From Cichorium intybus (taxonomy: Eukaryota; Streptophyta; Magnoliopsida; Asterales; Asteraceae): DNA of 64,000 nucleotides. Where the stretch lies: contig CM042012.1 in assembly GCA_023525715.1 (NCBI GenBank), positions 49,612,464-49,676,463 on the forward strand, in the 5' to 3' direction. The notes below the pieces were generated by a model, which was not told the DNA's origin, made no database searches, and worked only from the letters and a program-made list of their open reading frames with translations. This document shows positions 10,833 to 24,865 of the stretch, piece after piece; positions within the stretch are counted from its first letter, which is position 1; each line of letters opens with the position of its first letter. Made by a program: the position numbers and the translations under genes.

Positions 10833-13183
10833 ATGGAGAATTCGAGTGGTAAAAGTATGAAAAACGACGGGTTTGATTCGTTTGAAAGCAGTACAAGAAG
10901 CTCGAATTCTAGTAATTCGGATAGTTCTTCGAAAGAAAGCTGTTCTTCCCCTCCGCCTCTTGGGTGGCCGATTAGAAAGGCGCAATTGACGAGTAAATGC
11001 GGCGATGTTTCCGAAGACGAAGTGAAAATTAAGCCTCATTTGGACGATGATTCCAAATCCGGGTCCAGATTTACAGGTTAGTACCTTTGTTTTTCTTTGT
11101 TTGATTTAATTCTTCCAGAATTTTGAAGAAAATAGGAAACGAAATTTGGGGGAGTTTACTTTTCTAGGGTTCATACATCTCTTTGTATACATTTTGAAAT
11201 TGATTCGGTTAAATCTCACCAAACCAGATTCATGTTTACCGGGATCAAAATTTTTGTGTGTTTTTATGTTTATCTATTCAAAATTCACTTCACTGGTTCT
11301 TAATTATTTGACTTAATTTTTTTCTGCAACTGAATCTGCTTAGAAACGGAGATGATGAAAGAGAGATTCGCTAAATTGTTACTCGGTGAAGACATGTCTG
11401 GAAGTGGTAAAGGCGTTTGTACGGCTTTGGCCATATCAAACGCCATTACAAATCTCTGTGGTAACTTTTTTTCTGATCTGCTTTTACAAAGTACATGTTT
11501 ATGTGATCAATGTGAACTAATTTTTTGAACTGTTTGTAAACCAGCGAGTGCATTTGGTCAATTATGGAGATTGGAACCCTTGCAATCGGAGAAGAAACAC
11601 ATGTGGCAAAGAGAAATGGATTGCCTTCTTTGTGTCAGCGATCATATCGTTGAATTAATACCTTCATGGCAGACATTTCCTGACGGAAGTAAGCTCGAGG
11701 TTATGACTTGCAGACCACGATCAGACATTTTCATCAATCTCCCGGCACTTAGGAAGCTAGACAACATGCTTCTGGTTAGTGTTCATGATCTTTTTTGTTT
11801 TAATAATTTCAGATTACAAAAAGAAAAAAAAAAATGATTCAGAAGATTTATGTTTACAGGAAATATTAGATAGTTTCGTTAGCACTGAGTTCTGGTACGT
11901 TGATCAAGGAATAGTAGCTCAAGACGCCGGCAACTCAGGCTCCGGCTCTTTCAGGAAACAACCTCAACGCCACCATGAAAAGTGGTGGCTGCCGGTGCCA
12001 CGTGTCCCTTCTGGCGGCCTTCAAGAGGACACTAAGAAACAGTTAACTCACAAACGTGAATGCGCTAATCAGATTTTAAAAGCGGCCATGTCAATCAACA
12101 GTATTGCTTTATCGGATATGGAAGTTCCGGAATCGTACTTTGAATCTCTCCCGAAGGTATCATAATCACCGTTTCCATTAATTTAACATGACTTTTACTT
12201 TTTAGGATTGAAATCTCATCGGGGAACTTTTTTTGGTTTTTAGAATGGGAGAGCTTGTTTAGGAGACGTTATCTATCGTTATATAACTTCAGAGCAATTC
12301 TCGCCGGAGTGTTTGCTAGATTGTCTCGATCTTTCATCTGAACACGTTGCTCTAGAAATCGCGAATCGCGTGGAGGCGTCGATCTACGTGTGGCGGAAAC
12401 GAGTACACCCGAAACCGTTACCAAATCCAAATCGATCGGCGGCAAAAGCTTCGTGGGACATGGTTAAGGATTTAATGGCGGACGGATACAAGAGAGATTC
12501 GCTCGCCGATAGAGCTGAAAGTCTCTTACTTTGCCTGAAACATCGGTTTCCCGGTCTAACTCAAACGTCATTAGACATCAGCAAGATTCAACACAACAAG
12601 GTACTCTAAAACCCTAATTTTAACCTTCAAATCCCTAAAACGGGATCCGATTATTGATAATTTTGAGATGAACATTCAGGACGTAGGGAAATCGATCCTA
12701 GAGAGCTACTCTAGGGTTTTGGAAAGTTTATCATTCAACATCGTGGCACGTATCGACGATCTACTTTACGTCGACGACTTGACTAAACAATCGGATAATC
12801 TGCCGTCGACGGTTGACGTAACCGCTCACAAACGACCATCAATCCCGTTTATACCTTCGTCAGGTACGCCGTACAAATCGGCTTTTGCGACTCCGAAGTT
12901 TTCTCCTGGACCCGTCGTGGCACCGGTAACGGCAGACAGAACTCCATGCTTGAACGGAAACTGCAACAAGCCGCCTCGGCGAGGGTTTGGGGTGAAGCGT
13001 GCGTTGACGAGCTATCTTGGCGGTGAGACGAAGGGGAAGGGTAACGTTCTGTTGCTTGAAGGTCATGGTTATCTTTCCACGAGAAATGGAGATATGCCGC
13101 CGGTTGCTCGGAGTAGCATTGATGGTCCGTTGAGTCAGAAAGAGAACCGGAATCCGGCGAGGTTGCTGAAGATGGAACGGTGA
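10833..13183 (+). CDS. ROPGEF: RopGEF, Rho-of-plants guanine nucleotide exchange factor (PRONE)
   Basis: Six exons joined by GT-AG introns: 10833-11076, 11344-11460, 11545-11774, 11860-12156, 12244-12600, 12680-13183; 1749 nt, 582 residues. The product activates ROP/RAC GTPases at the plasma membrane by GDP release, which controls polar growth and receptor-kinase signalling. Residues about 82-452 form the PRONE catalytic domain. Landmarks in order are EMMKERFAKLLLGEDMSGSG, LWRLEPL, LPALRKLDNML, FWYVDQG, KWWLPVPRVP, SIALSDMEVPESYFESLPK, ANRVEASIYVWRK and ARIDDLLYVDD. The N-terminus (1-81) is Ser-rich and the tail (453-582) is Pro/Arg-rich; both are variable, regulatory regions in this family. 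Length is normal and no stop or frameshift is seen in the spliced model. The start is the first ATG in frame. It stands alone, next to a tRNA gene. Which RopGEF number it corresponds to cannot be decided here. Confidence 0.95.
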
Positions 13184-13585
13184 TTAGGTGGTTGTGTTAA
13201 CGTTGATTTGTGGATTAGGTTTAGATGTTATATGTTGAAAAGTGAGGATTATTATATAGTCTCATGGTTGACTTGTATTGTTATTGAAGGTATTCTTTTA
13301 TCCACTTCATTAGTTGTATTGTTGTACAACTTTTCTATGTACGGTTTGTTTGTTATAAAAATAAAATTAACTAGTAATTTTGTCAAATGTTGTTTTAAGT
13401 CATGGATATTTATATTATGGTACAGTGTTGGTGATAGAAGTTTCGTGTCTTGAATGAAAATACAACCAAGTTTTATCTTATTACACATATATGTACTCTT
13501 TTTAGTAAAACGAGCAAACCTTACTCGGCCACTTATCGATTGTTCTATGTATATATTGTCTAAGGAAGCGAGATAAGCATTATTA
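13184..13585 (+). other. RopGEF 3' flank
   Basis: AT-rich 3' untranslated or intergenic sequence between the RopGEF stop codon and the tRNA-Asp gene; no further gene is visible. The open frames here read through non-coding sequence. Confidence 0.5.
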
Positions 13586-13657
13586 GTCGTTGTAGTATAG
13601 TGGTAAGTATTCCCGCCTGTCACGCGGGTGACCCGGGTTCGATCTCCGGCAACGGCG
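13586..13657 (+). tRNA. tRNA-Asp (GTC)
   Basis: A 72-nt cloverleaf. The acceptor stem GTCGTTG pairs with CAACGGC and is followed by discriminator G. The anticodon stem CCCGC/GCGGG encloses loop CTGTCAC with anticodon GTC at 13619-13621. The T arm reads CCGGG-TTCGATC-TCCGG, so its inner pair is G-T rather than the G-C of the second copy at 38.8 kb. A run of seven T at 13668-13674 is a good Pol III terminator. No intron. Confidence 0.96.
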
Positions 13658-14789
13658 ATTATTCATATTTTTTTATTACACCTACGAATTTATTAATAAG
13701 AATTCAAAATTTTGAAATCTATTTGTTGTACTATTTTAGTTTAATGGCATCCATACACGTGATGAGCAGTGTCACGCGCAGAAGATGACAGAGTGTAGAC
13801 ATTTCACGCTTCTGCTTTCACGATTTCACCCATATCAAATTAACATTTCCAACGCGCCTTTCTTATTCAAAACCCTATTTCTCTCGTTTTTATATCTTCA
13901 AAACACTCCAAATATTTTGAAAATATCACCTACAAAGTACAGTATTTAATAATTTGATGGGTAGAGCTTTTGTTTTTTATTTTTGCATAAAGGTAGGTTA
14001 GAAAATTACGAATCAGGACTACCTTTTAAATAACGACCATAATAAACAGAATGTACAAGAACATTAATAAACTAGATTGAAAGTTTTTTTGACAAATAAA
14101 TATGATAAACTCCTAGTGTTTTTGGACCTGTTGATATATTATTATAGAAAATTTTACCCTCTATCAAACAGATGAAATGTTTTTCGATGACTGTAAATTA
14201 CAATTGTTATCGAAATTGTTCTGTGACAAGAGAATACATAAAAAAATATAATATACTTTTCCCATCCTATAAACTAGTTTTTAAGAATCTCATTAGAATG
14301 AAATAGAGGGGATATAGACCATAGATGTCGATGGTCATGCCTCCATAGGGAGGGAGGATAAAAAGATCGTGTCACATACATGACATTCGGCTTGAGCAAC
14401 CGAAATAAGAGGCAAACATAGAGAGGAAGTCAAATAGGGCAGTAAGACATAATGTTGAATAAATCAAATTAGAAGCCTCTAAGTCCGAGAAAAATACATA
14501 AGGCAAACAATAGGAGATACGTTGAGTATAAGCAACAAAACAATAGATGGATAAACTAGGAAACAAGCATGTGAGCAAGAAGTATATGTTAAACTGCCGC
14601 CCATCAAACAAAAAATACAAGGAGAAGTGGCTCTCCATCTATCCTGATGTTTAGCCTACATACTCATATCTGAGGTCATGTCCTTGGAAATAGAAAGTTT
14701 TTCCATGACAAACCTTATAATATCCTCCCACTTCCTTTTAGGACTTCCCTTCTTTCTCTTACCATCAATTGTTATCGACTCTACCTTCC
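13658..14789. other. Intergenic, nothing recognised
   Basis: AT-rich sequence without a supported gene. The small frames at 14372-14638 and 14678-14941 have no recognisable motif; the second runs into the Harbinger-type element. Confidence 0.6.
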
Positions 14790-14792
14790 TAA

Positions 14793-15483
14793 GGCTGGGC
14801 GGTGTGGCCTCGCCAAAGGCTCGCCAACCGCCTCGCCATCACCTCGCCTTCTACACCGTGCCAGCTCGCCATCGCCTTCGCTATGTGGTCCTCGCCAATA
14901 TTCCAGCGAGCTCGTTAATGTCTTTGGCAACGGTCATGTGACCGTTGAACGGTCACAAATACAAAAAAATATATATATATAATTAAAAAAAAAATCCGAT
15001 TATTCTCCTATATAAACCAAACTCTCAAACCATTTTTAACACCCAACTTCAATATCAAACCCCTTCTATAATTTATATCCTCTTTCCCCCAATTTTAATT
15101 TCAAAAATTATGTCATCCGACTTGTCAATTTCGATATCATCGTCATCATCTGATGATGAATTGGAAGAACAAATAGGCGAGTCAATATGAGGTCGTGTTT
15201 AGTTGGTTTTTAAGTTTAATTTAGTTTGTTTTAAGTTGTTTATTTATGTTTTTAATTTTAATGTAATGTATTTTAAGTTTAATGAAATGGTTGTTTTTAA
15301 TTTTACTATTGTTTTTAATAATATAAATAATTTATAAAAAAAAGATTTAATAAAATAGTTTAGCATGAAGTTCAGCATGTGCTGACCACTACCACCATTT
15401 TTGGTCAGCATGTGCTAAACTTGCTGAATGCTGACGTGGCATAGTTTAGCACATGCTGAACATGCTAACCACTCCCTCCAGCC
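14793..15483 (+). mobile_element. Non-autonomous PIF/Harbinger-type element
   Basis: A 691-bp element flanked by TAA (14790-14792 and 15484-15486). The terminal inverted repeats are GGCTGGGCGGTGTGG on the left and GGCTGGAGGGAGTGG as the reverse complement of the right end, 12 of 15 identical. A 3-bp TWA target duplication and GG-starting TIRs are hallmarks of PIF/Harbinger. The right part has repeated CAGCATGTGCT motifs in both orientations (15375-15470). No transposase domain remains, only a 26-codon frame described separately. Confidence 0.8.
15110..15190 (+). pseudogene. 26-residue N-terminal remnant in Harbinger-type element
   Basis: A short frame starting MSSDLSIS, followed by a serine run and an acidic stretch (DDELEEQ), ending TGA. 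Plant Harbinger-type proteins often begin with such a Ser-rich then acidic leader, so this may be all that remains of the element's coding region. It is too short to establish homology by eye. Confidence 0.4.
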
Positions 15484-15841
15484 TAACTGTCGTTGATGGT
15501 TGACTTCTATGGACATACCCATACAACCTCAAGTGTCCTTCCCTCGATTTCTTGGTGATTCGTTTCGCTTTCAACAAGTTTCTTATAGCTGCATTCGAGA
15601 TCCTATCCAACAAAGTTTCTTATAGCAATTAAACATTTGACAATCGCACTTAAATTGTATTATCTATAGATAGTTTTTCCTAGATACAACCAATTGTGTG
15701 GGCAAATTTCTATAAACTAAAATGAGTTGATTTCTAACAAATCTGAATGAAATGGACGTCTAACATTCACATATATAAATTATGTTGGCTCTCTCAATTT
15801 TCAATACCTTAATTTCACTTGACAAGTAAGTAAAATCAATG

Positions 15842-16323
15842 CTTTAAAACTTGGGTTGACCCGGTCGGTCAATCCAGTTAAACCATAGTCCGGTGAAAAG
15901 AACGGGTCAATTATGATCGGGTTTTTGCCAATTTCTGACTTGGATTGAACCGATCGAGTTTCTCAAAAACCTTGTTGGACGAGTAACCCGGAACTGGGTT
16001 GATCTGGTGGTTAAAACAAAAAATTAGAATTTGGGCTTCAAAAACTGGGTTAAGCAATTCAATGCTCAAAATTCTAAATTTAAACCACTATTGGTTAATC
16101 AAATTTAGTAAATTTTCCCTATAGAAACTTGAATAAGAAATACCTTTTTGGTACCAAAAAGATGGAATTACATTATTTATGTTTTATAAGTATAAAGTTA
16201 TGCTGAAAAATATAAAATGTTAGAAAGTTCTGAAAACCAGATAGACCCGATGGTTGAACCGGTCGAACCAATTGACTCATGACCCGGTCACCACACCGGG
16301 TAAACTAAAAACCCGAGTTTTAG
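15842..16323. mobile_element. Putative inverted-repeat element (GGTT/AACC-rich)
   Basis: The ends are imperfect inverted repeats: CTTTAAAACTTGGGTT at the left and CTAAAACTCGGGTT as the reverse complement of the right end. Each is followed by runs of CCGGTC/ACCCGG-type sequence. No coding capacity. A target duplication is not clear, so superfamily cannot be assigned. Confidence 0.45.
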
Positions 16324-16719
16324 AAAATTGATTAAAATGGACGACACACGAAAGTGATAGTAGAAGAATGTGAAGAAGAATAAATCAAATAGAAACGACC
16401 GCTCGTTATATAATACCATGACAACCTCTCATCTTCACAATGTATAGGGTATACTTTCTTTCATTTTTTATAAGAGCAATTTCTTTACTTCCATAGTCAA
16501 TAATGGTTTCTATTCTTGTAATACACACCGGACATACCACCAAGCTGAACCAATATTACACTAGCATAATATATTCATTACTATAAAATTTATAAAAACC
16601 TTACACATTTTCATCATCTTATCTTAGTCCAATATATGTTCCACTAAGTTTGACGAGTTTGGTTTTTCGATGAAATGATTATCAGACCTACCAAACTCTT
16701 TATTGATGTGATAAATTTG

Positions 16720-17176
16720 ACCATCTATACCCTATGACTTCATCCTTCCCTCCCTCAATTTCTTGTGTCCTCTAGTTCTTCTTTATGGCATAAAACACTT
16801 TGTAATCCTGGTGATCAACTCCTTCGATATCCCATGTCTAGCTAATTCATTTCATGTAATAAGTGTCATCTTGTGTGATTTTTCAATCTTGTCAACTTGG
16901 AAGACATATTACGTTACTTTTTAGTATTTAAAATTTTCTCCTTTCCATGTTATTCATTTGGATGTTTTGAGATATCCTATTTATAGGTATAACAATTTAA
17001 AATATTATGTTACTTTTCTTGATTCACACTCTCAGTTTTTATGGGTGTTTCCTTTTAGGATTAATTCAATGTGTTTTCCAAATTTCCATACTTTAAAAAA
17101 TGGCATTCATTTATGTTTCTTGTACCTAAACATCTTGAAAAAATGGAAAATCACAATGAATGCTTCATACAATTAA
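16720..17176 (+). pseudogene. Ty1/copia pol relic (pre-integrase and integrase start)
   Basis: Degraded copia polyprotein in shifting frames. Around 16775-16850 it reads like the pre-integrase zinc-finger region (SLWHK, then NPGDQLLRYPMSS and FISCNK). A frameshift later comes CQLGRH, and from 16958 the integrase core beginning DVLRYPIY and KYYVTFLDSHSQFLWVFP. These match in order the plant copia motifs for the HHCC finger, the CQLGKH box and the first catalytic-Asp block of integrase. Stops and frameshifts are present, and the second Asp and Glu blocks are missing. Upstream protease and downstream reverse transcriptase are absent. Confidence 0.75.
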
Positions 17177-17207
17177 CAATATTAATCATAAGCTTTTACT
17201 TCATGCC

Positions 17208-18518
<1,311 letters not shown>

Positions 18519-18845
18519 ACACCTTAAATATATTATTATTAAAAGTTAATACATATATGTATAAGATTAAGTCAGTCAAATCGCTAGTATGCCTCATTCA
18601 GAAAACTGGTCTATAAGGGGGTATAAGAAAACTACCTATAAATGGCGATTGAATAGGTGTCCACTCTCACCCACCGCTCACTTGATCAGTAGATTGTCGT
18701 TAGCAGAACAGATTTTATAAGACAAACCTAATCTCATTAAAATTATAATTCTATTAGTGACAAAGTACTAGAACCTTTAAAATCCCAATCTAGTTGCTTT
18801 AGGAAAATGTGAAAAGTATGTCAATCCATGAAATTGCACATTGTA

Positions 18846-18986
18846 CTTTATGGGTCGTTAGTGGAGTGTGTGTGGTTAACTGACACACTAATAGGGACCC
18901 ATAAAGGGTAGTAATGGGTATCTCGTGATTTATCATTATTGATGGAGCGTGTGTTGATAACCGGCACATCAATCGAGATGATAAAT
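18846..18986 (+). other. Two conserved-apex hairpins in leader
   Basis: First hairpin 18846-18906: outer stem CTTTATGGG/CCCATAAAG, inner stem AGTG/CACT. Second 18928-18986: outer stem ATTTATCAT/ATGATAAAT, inner stem GATG/CATC. Both enclose the conserved apex starting GGAG and ending close to CCGGCA (degenerate in the first). They are at positions equivalent to 27923 and 28001 in the complete copy. Confidence 0.8.
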
Positions 18987-19301
18987 GATATTGAGGTTAC
19001 CGAGCAATTTGCATGGTTATTCACATCTTATTTATGATCCTCGGCATCCCAGTCACAAATAGAATAGCATAATTCGATATTAAACATGTCATTGACTTCG
19101 GTTAATGAATCTCACAGATCTAGGAATTTCATAAGACTGAAATTGATAAAATTATATCTACCTTAATGACCATTATGTTGTGATTACGACATCCCTTTTC
19201 ACACCAAAGTTGGGGCATTTTGGATCCTAACCTTATTAAATATTAATTGGGTAATTATTTATTAGGAGAAACGTTAAACTAATAAAAATTTGATTTTATA
19301 G

Positions 19302-20210
19302 ATGTTTGAAGCAAATGTCAACTCTCCTCCTCCTCCGTCTACACCCATTCCTGAGAGCTTCAGGAAGTACCTTCCAAATATGAATAAGCTGACTGGACTG
19401 AACTACGTGGATTGGCTTCGCCAGTGGAGACTGGTTATGTGATACGTAGGAAAGCCATATTTGATCAACTATCCACTTCCCCGCATACCAAAACATGGCA
19501 TCACTCAGCAGATGATTGATGACTATGACTTCCTGATTGATGAGAACGAAGAGGTTCATCTCCTCATGCTATTAACCATTGACCCCACCATCCGCATGGA
19601 TTTTGAATTCCTGGGGCTATATGAATTAATACAACTGGTTGAGGAAAAGTTCCAAGAACCGGTTAGGCAGGAACGACTTAGGATCTTCGAAAAGCTTGGT
19701 GAGACCAGGCTAAAAAGAGGAAGTAAGGTTGGTCTACATTTCCTCAAGATTGAGGGATACATGGAAGAGTTGTACCAGCTTGGTCACCTCTTCAGTCAAG
19801 AAACAAGCGTCAACTGTTTGCTTGCCTCTCTGAGTAAGGAGTATGAACCGTTCATATAGATATACAAGAATAGGGACCAACACAAAACCTTCAGGGAAAT
19901 GTATTAAATGTTGACTCTCTACGAGTCGTTCATGAAGATGCATAGTTTAGGATTGAGTCCAAAGATAAGACGTATCAAGAAACAATCCAGATCGTCTAGA
20001 CCGGTTTGAGATGTCCCAAGCTGGGAATCCACAGGGTAGGGTACAATCACAGGAAGATTGGAAGATGCTCCAAAGCCAAACGGTATGGAAACTCAGGTAT
20101 ATCTAAAAACTCAAAACTCCTAATCCTTAATTCCTTGATACAAGATGTGATTGTCACATTTGCTTTGTATGCAGGGTCTCAGTAGGACGCAGGAAATTGA
20201 CGCATATGAG
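19302..20210 (+). pseudogene. Copia-type gag relic (truncated copy)
   Basis: The frame starts at ATG 19302, right after a TTTTATAG splice-acceptor-like sequence. It encodes a UBN2-type gag similar to the one at 28379. An in-frame TGA lies at 19440-19442 and further stops follow from about 19857. The best preserved segment is 19461-19859. A GT...AG intron candidate at 20097-20174 is positioned like that in the sister copy. No zinc knuckle, protease or pol follows. Nonsense codons rule out a working protein. Confidence 0.75.
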
Positions 20211-22260
20211 CACATTTAGATTGGATCTCGAGCTCGTGCAGTTTTCAAGTTTAGTTAGATATTGGATTTGTTATTTGATTTTGATATAACATTGTTATCA
20301 TATAGTGCATTGTTCGAGGATATTCTGATTTAATAAAATGTTATTTTCTTTTAAAGCATGATTGTTTAAATTATCCTTGAAATGTTGTGTAAATGTGTTG
20401 ATTGATAAGCTGAATGTTGATGCATCCAAAGTGTGTTGGATTTTTGAATTGTGTCTTCTATGATTGTTAAAATAAGTTTATAAGAATCATTTCAACCAAA
20501 GGTCCAGATGGATAGGACTTTGGGATCATTTGACTTAGATTCATATGATGAAGTGGGTTCTTGATACACTGTATTGTTGCAAGAAATGAATCACCCAAGG
20601 ATTGAATCAGTTGGCTTAGAGTCAAGTGATGAATTCATATATTGTACAATTAACAAAGTCATAAAATTTACATGGGAATATAAAGGAAATTGAGATTATG
20701 AGCAACAGACACATTAGTGATTGTGGATTGCTCAAAATCTGTAAATAAAACACAATCAATTGTACTTCATAATATTTGACAATCGGTATGACGAATATGA
20801 CTCCGCTTATCGGTATAAGTGATTGATTGAAACCTTGAATTGTTCAAGGACTTCAAAGAAAGTATAAGATTAACAAAACCTGAGTGAAAAACATAAACTA
20901 AGAAAATGTTTCACAGTTTTTCCTCTTCCAAGAAAATTAATGGTTATAATGTGTCTTAGGGAAGAAAAACGAGCATTGGTCAAAACAGTTTGATCCTCGA
21001 TGTATTAGATACACTTCCAATAAGTTTCTATAAATTAGACATTCAACCAGCCAGTCCATAAAAGCTTATCCCAACCACATGTTAGACTAAGAAGGTTACA
21101 CAAATACCATCTGAAGTGTAAAGCAAGGTTCACCCCTACTTGTACACAAAAAGGGTTCAGGGACATGAAGTGTTCATCCAAACCTCATAAGTGGTCTGAA
21201 CCTGTCCGGTAGTGTCGTTTCATTGGCCACCCCACTTGTACCTTGAAATTAACGTCCTTTTAGAAAGAACTCACATTCCAAGGAAGCAGTGGGAGTAAAA
21301 CGATCCTGAAGAAGTTCAAGGATTAGCCAAAGTGAAAGAACCTCTAGTCATCACTAGAACTTGAACAAGAATCAGATCCCTGTTAACCCTGACATATTCT
21401 TCTCTTTACAAACTAGTAGTGTCAGTCACCATCATAAGTTGTTATGATCTAGGTGACATATTAATTAGTGATAAAACACTAAAGTTGGTTATGAGTAGGA
21501 GTAGCTACCTGTCAGATCATTGTTTCACTTTTGCATGTTTTACTTCCCGAATAATTCGATTATTCAAACATCCACAGTCGTTCATACTTTTGGGAGTAAG
21601 TAGTGAATTAAGACTGTCATGAATTGATTGTAGACTGTCTAAGGAGTTAGACATAGAAATATCTTTGTTACAATATTCATGAGTACTTAGAAATGGAGAT
21701 TGAGTATTGGATAAACCCACGCTCAGAGAATTACTTTATGGATTACATCACGAATAATTATGAGACGATAATATCTTATGATCTTGAAACGGAGACATAT
21801 GAGTTGAAATTTACAAGTCAGTTGTGCATTGATAATACGTAAACGCATCGGTAACTCGGTGTTATAAAACGTATTGTTGTGAGTGATTGGATAAGTAAAA
21901 GATACAAGCATATGAGTCGAAGTTTATTTATTCCTTTTGCCCTAACAGGAAAAGCGATATTTGTGGGCTCCTCAATCATTTGGTGTTGACTTAGTGCTGG
22001 CCAGCCAGGACTGAATTGATGTGTTCAATTGGAAGTCCTATGCCATTACAAATCATAGAACCGGGAAACATAATATCGGACTGAGATTAGTTCAGATCCA
22101 TGGCTAAAGTCTGAATGATATCCTGTAGAATGAAGGATCATATGATCACTTATCTTAAGAAACAAAACTGACTGGGTCAGAGTTCGACAACGACTTTTGG
22201 AAGCTACAATTTGCTGAACAATTCGGAAGCCATGTTGTATTATAGTTATAGACTGATCCA

Positions 22261-22269
22261 AGTGGGAGA
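22261..22269 (+). other. Polypurine tract
   Basis: AGTGGGAGA directly before the 3' LTR, as expected for the plus-strand primer. Confidence 0.75.
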
Positions 22270-22270
22270 C

Positions 22271-23029
22271 TGTTGGATTAAGGTGTCTAAGCCGTAACTA
22301 TAATTAATACATATGCTTGAATTGATGGCAGCACAGTCCTTTTTGGTTGCCCTCATTTCTAGCAGAGGACAATATGACTTGTAGAGAGGGAGACTAATAT
22401 ATTATGAGGATAATATATTAATCAGAAAAAGGAATATTTAATTTGTTAATATATTATGAGAATAATATATTAATTAGAAATTATAATATTTAATTGATGA
22501 TTAATCAGAAATTAATTTGGAATTAATTTTAGGATTAATTGGATTAATTAAATATGTAGGGGTTGAATTACAACTGTTTAATAGTTGAGCAATAAATATC
22601 TATACATATATGGGAGTTTTGCTTATTTATGATAATGATAAGTGCTTTGACTTGTATGATAAAGGATTTATCATATCAAGGGTTCAAATATGGCAGCTAT
22701 AAGCCATAAGATTTATCAGTTGGAGACTATAAATAAAGGCCTCCCCCTCCACTTTCATTCATGCCATCTTGAGGAGAATTCCTCTCCTCTCTCTCTTGCT
22801 TTCTTGCTTCCTAAGTCTTGGGTGTGAACTATTAGAGGCATTACACTTGTGGTGCTTGCTTCCAAAAGATCCAAGGATCAAAAAGTATGTTTTCTTTATG
22901 AATTTTTGAATACGCCTTTAGTGTTCTTGATATGTTCTTAGTTATAGGTTCAATAGTGAAAACATAGATCCAATTAAGGTGCATGTGAACTTAAGAGATT
23001 TAAGTTTATTGTTTGCTGAAAACCCATCA
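22271..23029 (+). repeat. 3' LTR of truncated copia-type element
   Basis: 759 bp from TGTTGGATTAAGG to CCCATCA. It is similar in order to the 775-bp LTRs of the complete copy but clearly diverged. It has a TATAAATA box near 22728 inside an imperfect inverted repeat (GGAG...CTCC). Confidence 0.85.
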
Positions 23030-23523
23030 GTTAGAATGTGGTCAAGTTTACGAGTAGTACCGGTTGTGGTACTTATTATTGAGCTGATGTTACTAATAAT
23101 TAGCTTGTGTTTGTAAAGCTAATATGTTTGCAGGTTTCAAAGTTAAAAGAAGGTGAATATTTGCTAATGAGATTTACAAAGGAGAATGATGAGAATGTAT
23201 ATTGAGAGAGATTCGTGGAGTGTGATTGAGATTACTCACTAAGCTTTTTATAAGCTTACACTTGAGTTGTATGTTGTTTTGCAGGTATCTGTAGCAGTGA
23301 TAGAGGAAGACATGTGATAAAGAGATATGGACAAGTTTAGAGTCTGTCCTGTAGTTGTGTTATATTTATTTGTAATGCCTGGTCAAATTTGTAAAGACCT
23401 TTTGTGTAATTATTTATGTTGATAACATCTTGTTTCCATGGTTTGAGTACAAGTATGCCTATTTTGATGTATTATTGTTTGAAAATTTTTGGGTGTACTT
23501 TGTATGAGAAACCAGGTGATACA
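23030..23523 (+). repeat. 5' LTR remnant (last 494 bp)
   Basis: Aligns almost base for base with 35832-36333. It contains the hairpin ACTCAC-TAAGCTT-TTTAT-AAGCTTA at 23234-23258. The first ~1.3 kb of this LTR is missing. Confidence 0.85.
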
Positions 23524-23526
23524 AGT

Positions 23527-23538
23527 TGGTATCAGAGC
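23527..23538 (+). other. Primer binding site (initiator-Met tRNA)
   Basis: TGGTATCAGAGC a few bases after the LTR end, a perfect complement of the plant initiator tRNA-Met 3' end. Confidence 0.9.
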
Positions 23539-23859
23539 ATGGCTTAAGTGAACTAGGTCTTTGAGTGTAAAGTCCTAGAATTGAACCGAGGAGAGAGAGC
23601 CCCTATCACATGCTTGAAAAAGATACTACAACAGATGTTAGTGTATGAGTTGAGTAGAACTTTTATATTATATTTGTTATATTCTATGTCTGAATATAGA
23701 TGTGGAGTCAGATGAAGGATGATTTGAGAAATTGGTCATAGCCGGTTGGACCAATAGTGGATGATGAGACGAGATTTTGACTGGCATGAGATATCAGCTA
23801 TTGAGGAGACAAGAATTTCAGTTGATAATGAGATGTCAACTGAATATGAGACGAGATAC

Positions 23860-24030
23860 TAATTGAGATGAGATCCCAGCTGATGGTGAGATTCCAGCTT
23901 ATGATGAGATGAGATCCCAGCTGATGTCAAGATTCCAGCTGATGGCGAGATTCCAGCTGATGATGAGATGAGATTCCAGCTGATGATAAGATGAGATCCC
24001 GGTTGAGGCGAAATTCCAACTGATGATGAG
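23860..24030 (+). repeat. Short tandem repeats based on GAGATCCCAGCTGATG
   Basis: A cluster of imperfect repeats with the core GA(G)ATTCCAGCTGATG, unit spacing mostly 18-27 bp, inside the LARD-like element. Non-coding. Confidence 0.75.
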
Positions 24031-24865
24031 AAAGAGTATGAGCATAAACCGAGCATGATCTAAGAGTTGAGATATGTGAGTGTAGCTGATTACACCAAAG
24101 AATTGAGAGCCGAAGTACGCAAGTAATTTTTTCCCTTTTTGGGAATGAAGGATGAGTATGTTATTTTTTATATAATAATGTACATTATATTTTGTGTATT
24201 TGTGAATAATGTAACAGAAGTATCATGTAACAAGTGCGTATTATGTGTTTGCCCTAGTGGCAGATTTTGTCATGTGTGAGGAACCTTATTGCATTACTAA
24301 TGTTATGACTTGTGATGCAAATGAAATGTAAGTGATTATAATTGGATGAGATAGCCAAAGAGCTTGGATTAACGAGATTGAGGACCATTGTTGGTAATTG
24401 ATTTGAAAGTGTGGCTGAGCACACTAATTGACTGAGATAGTCAAAGAGTATAAGTTGATATGAGTTGTCTTGCGAAGGAGTATGAGTATGAGTTGACATG
24501 AGTTGAAAAAGAGTATGAGTTGAGAAGAAGTATGAGTTGAACACGATCTTGAGTTATTGTCGATAATTGAGTTGCAAGTGTGGTTGATCATACTACATGG
24601 CTGCGATAGCTAAAAGAGTATCAGCTGCGAGAGACGGTGAATGTGTAGCTGATTGCACATTACTGCTGATTATGAGGTGATATATTGAGTGTTGAGTTTT
24701 TGCAGTTTGAGAAATTTTATGGGTCTTTACAGCTGGAGTTTTAAGTCTTTGTGACTTATATGAGTTGAAACAGCCTTAGTGACCGGTAGTTCTTACATAA
24801 TTGAGTGAGGCGGTGAGTTTTATTACTTGATGTCGTAGAGAATTGAGTGTTGAGAGTAAAGAACA

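Larger units (their letters stand above)
18519..23029 (+). mobile_element. Non-autonomous copia-type element, left-truncated copy
   Basis: Related throughout to the complete element at 26121-33770: same 5' leader hairpins, gag relic, long non-coding 3' part, purine tract and LTR. The 5' LTR, PBS and first part of the leader are missing; homology to the complete copy begins near 18519. The 3' end is intact. The bases after it (GTTAG) correspond to GTGAG in the other LTR of the host element, so it inserted into the 5' LTR of the 23-36 kb element. It encodes no protease, integrase or reverse transcriptase and would need them in trans. Confidence 0.75.
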
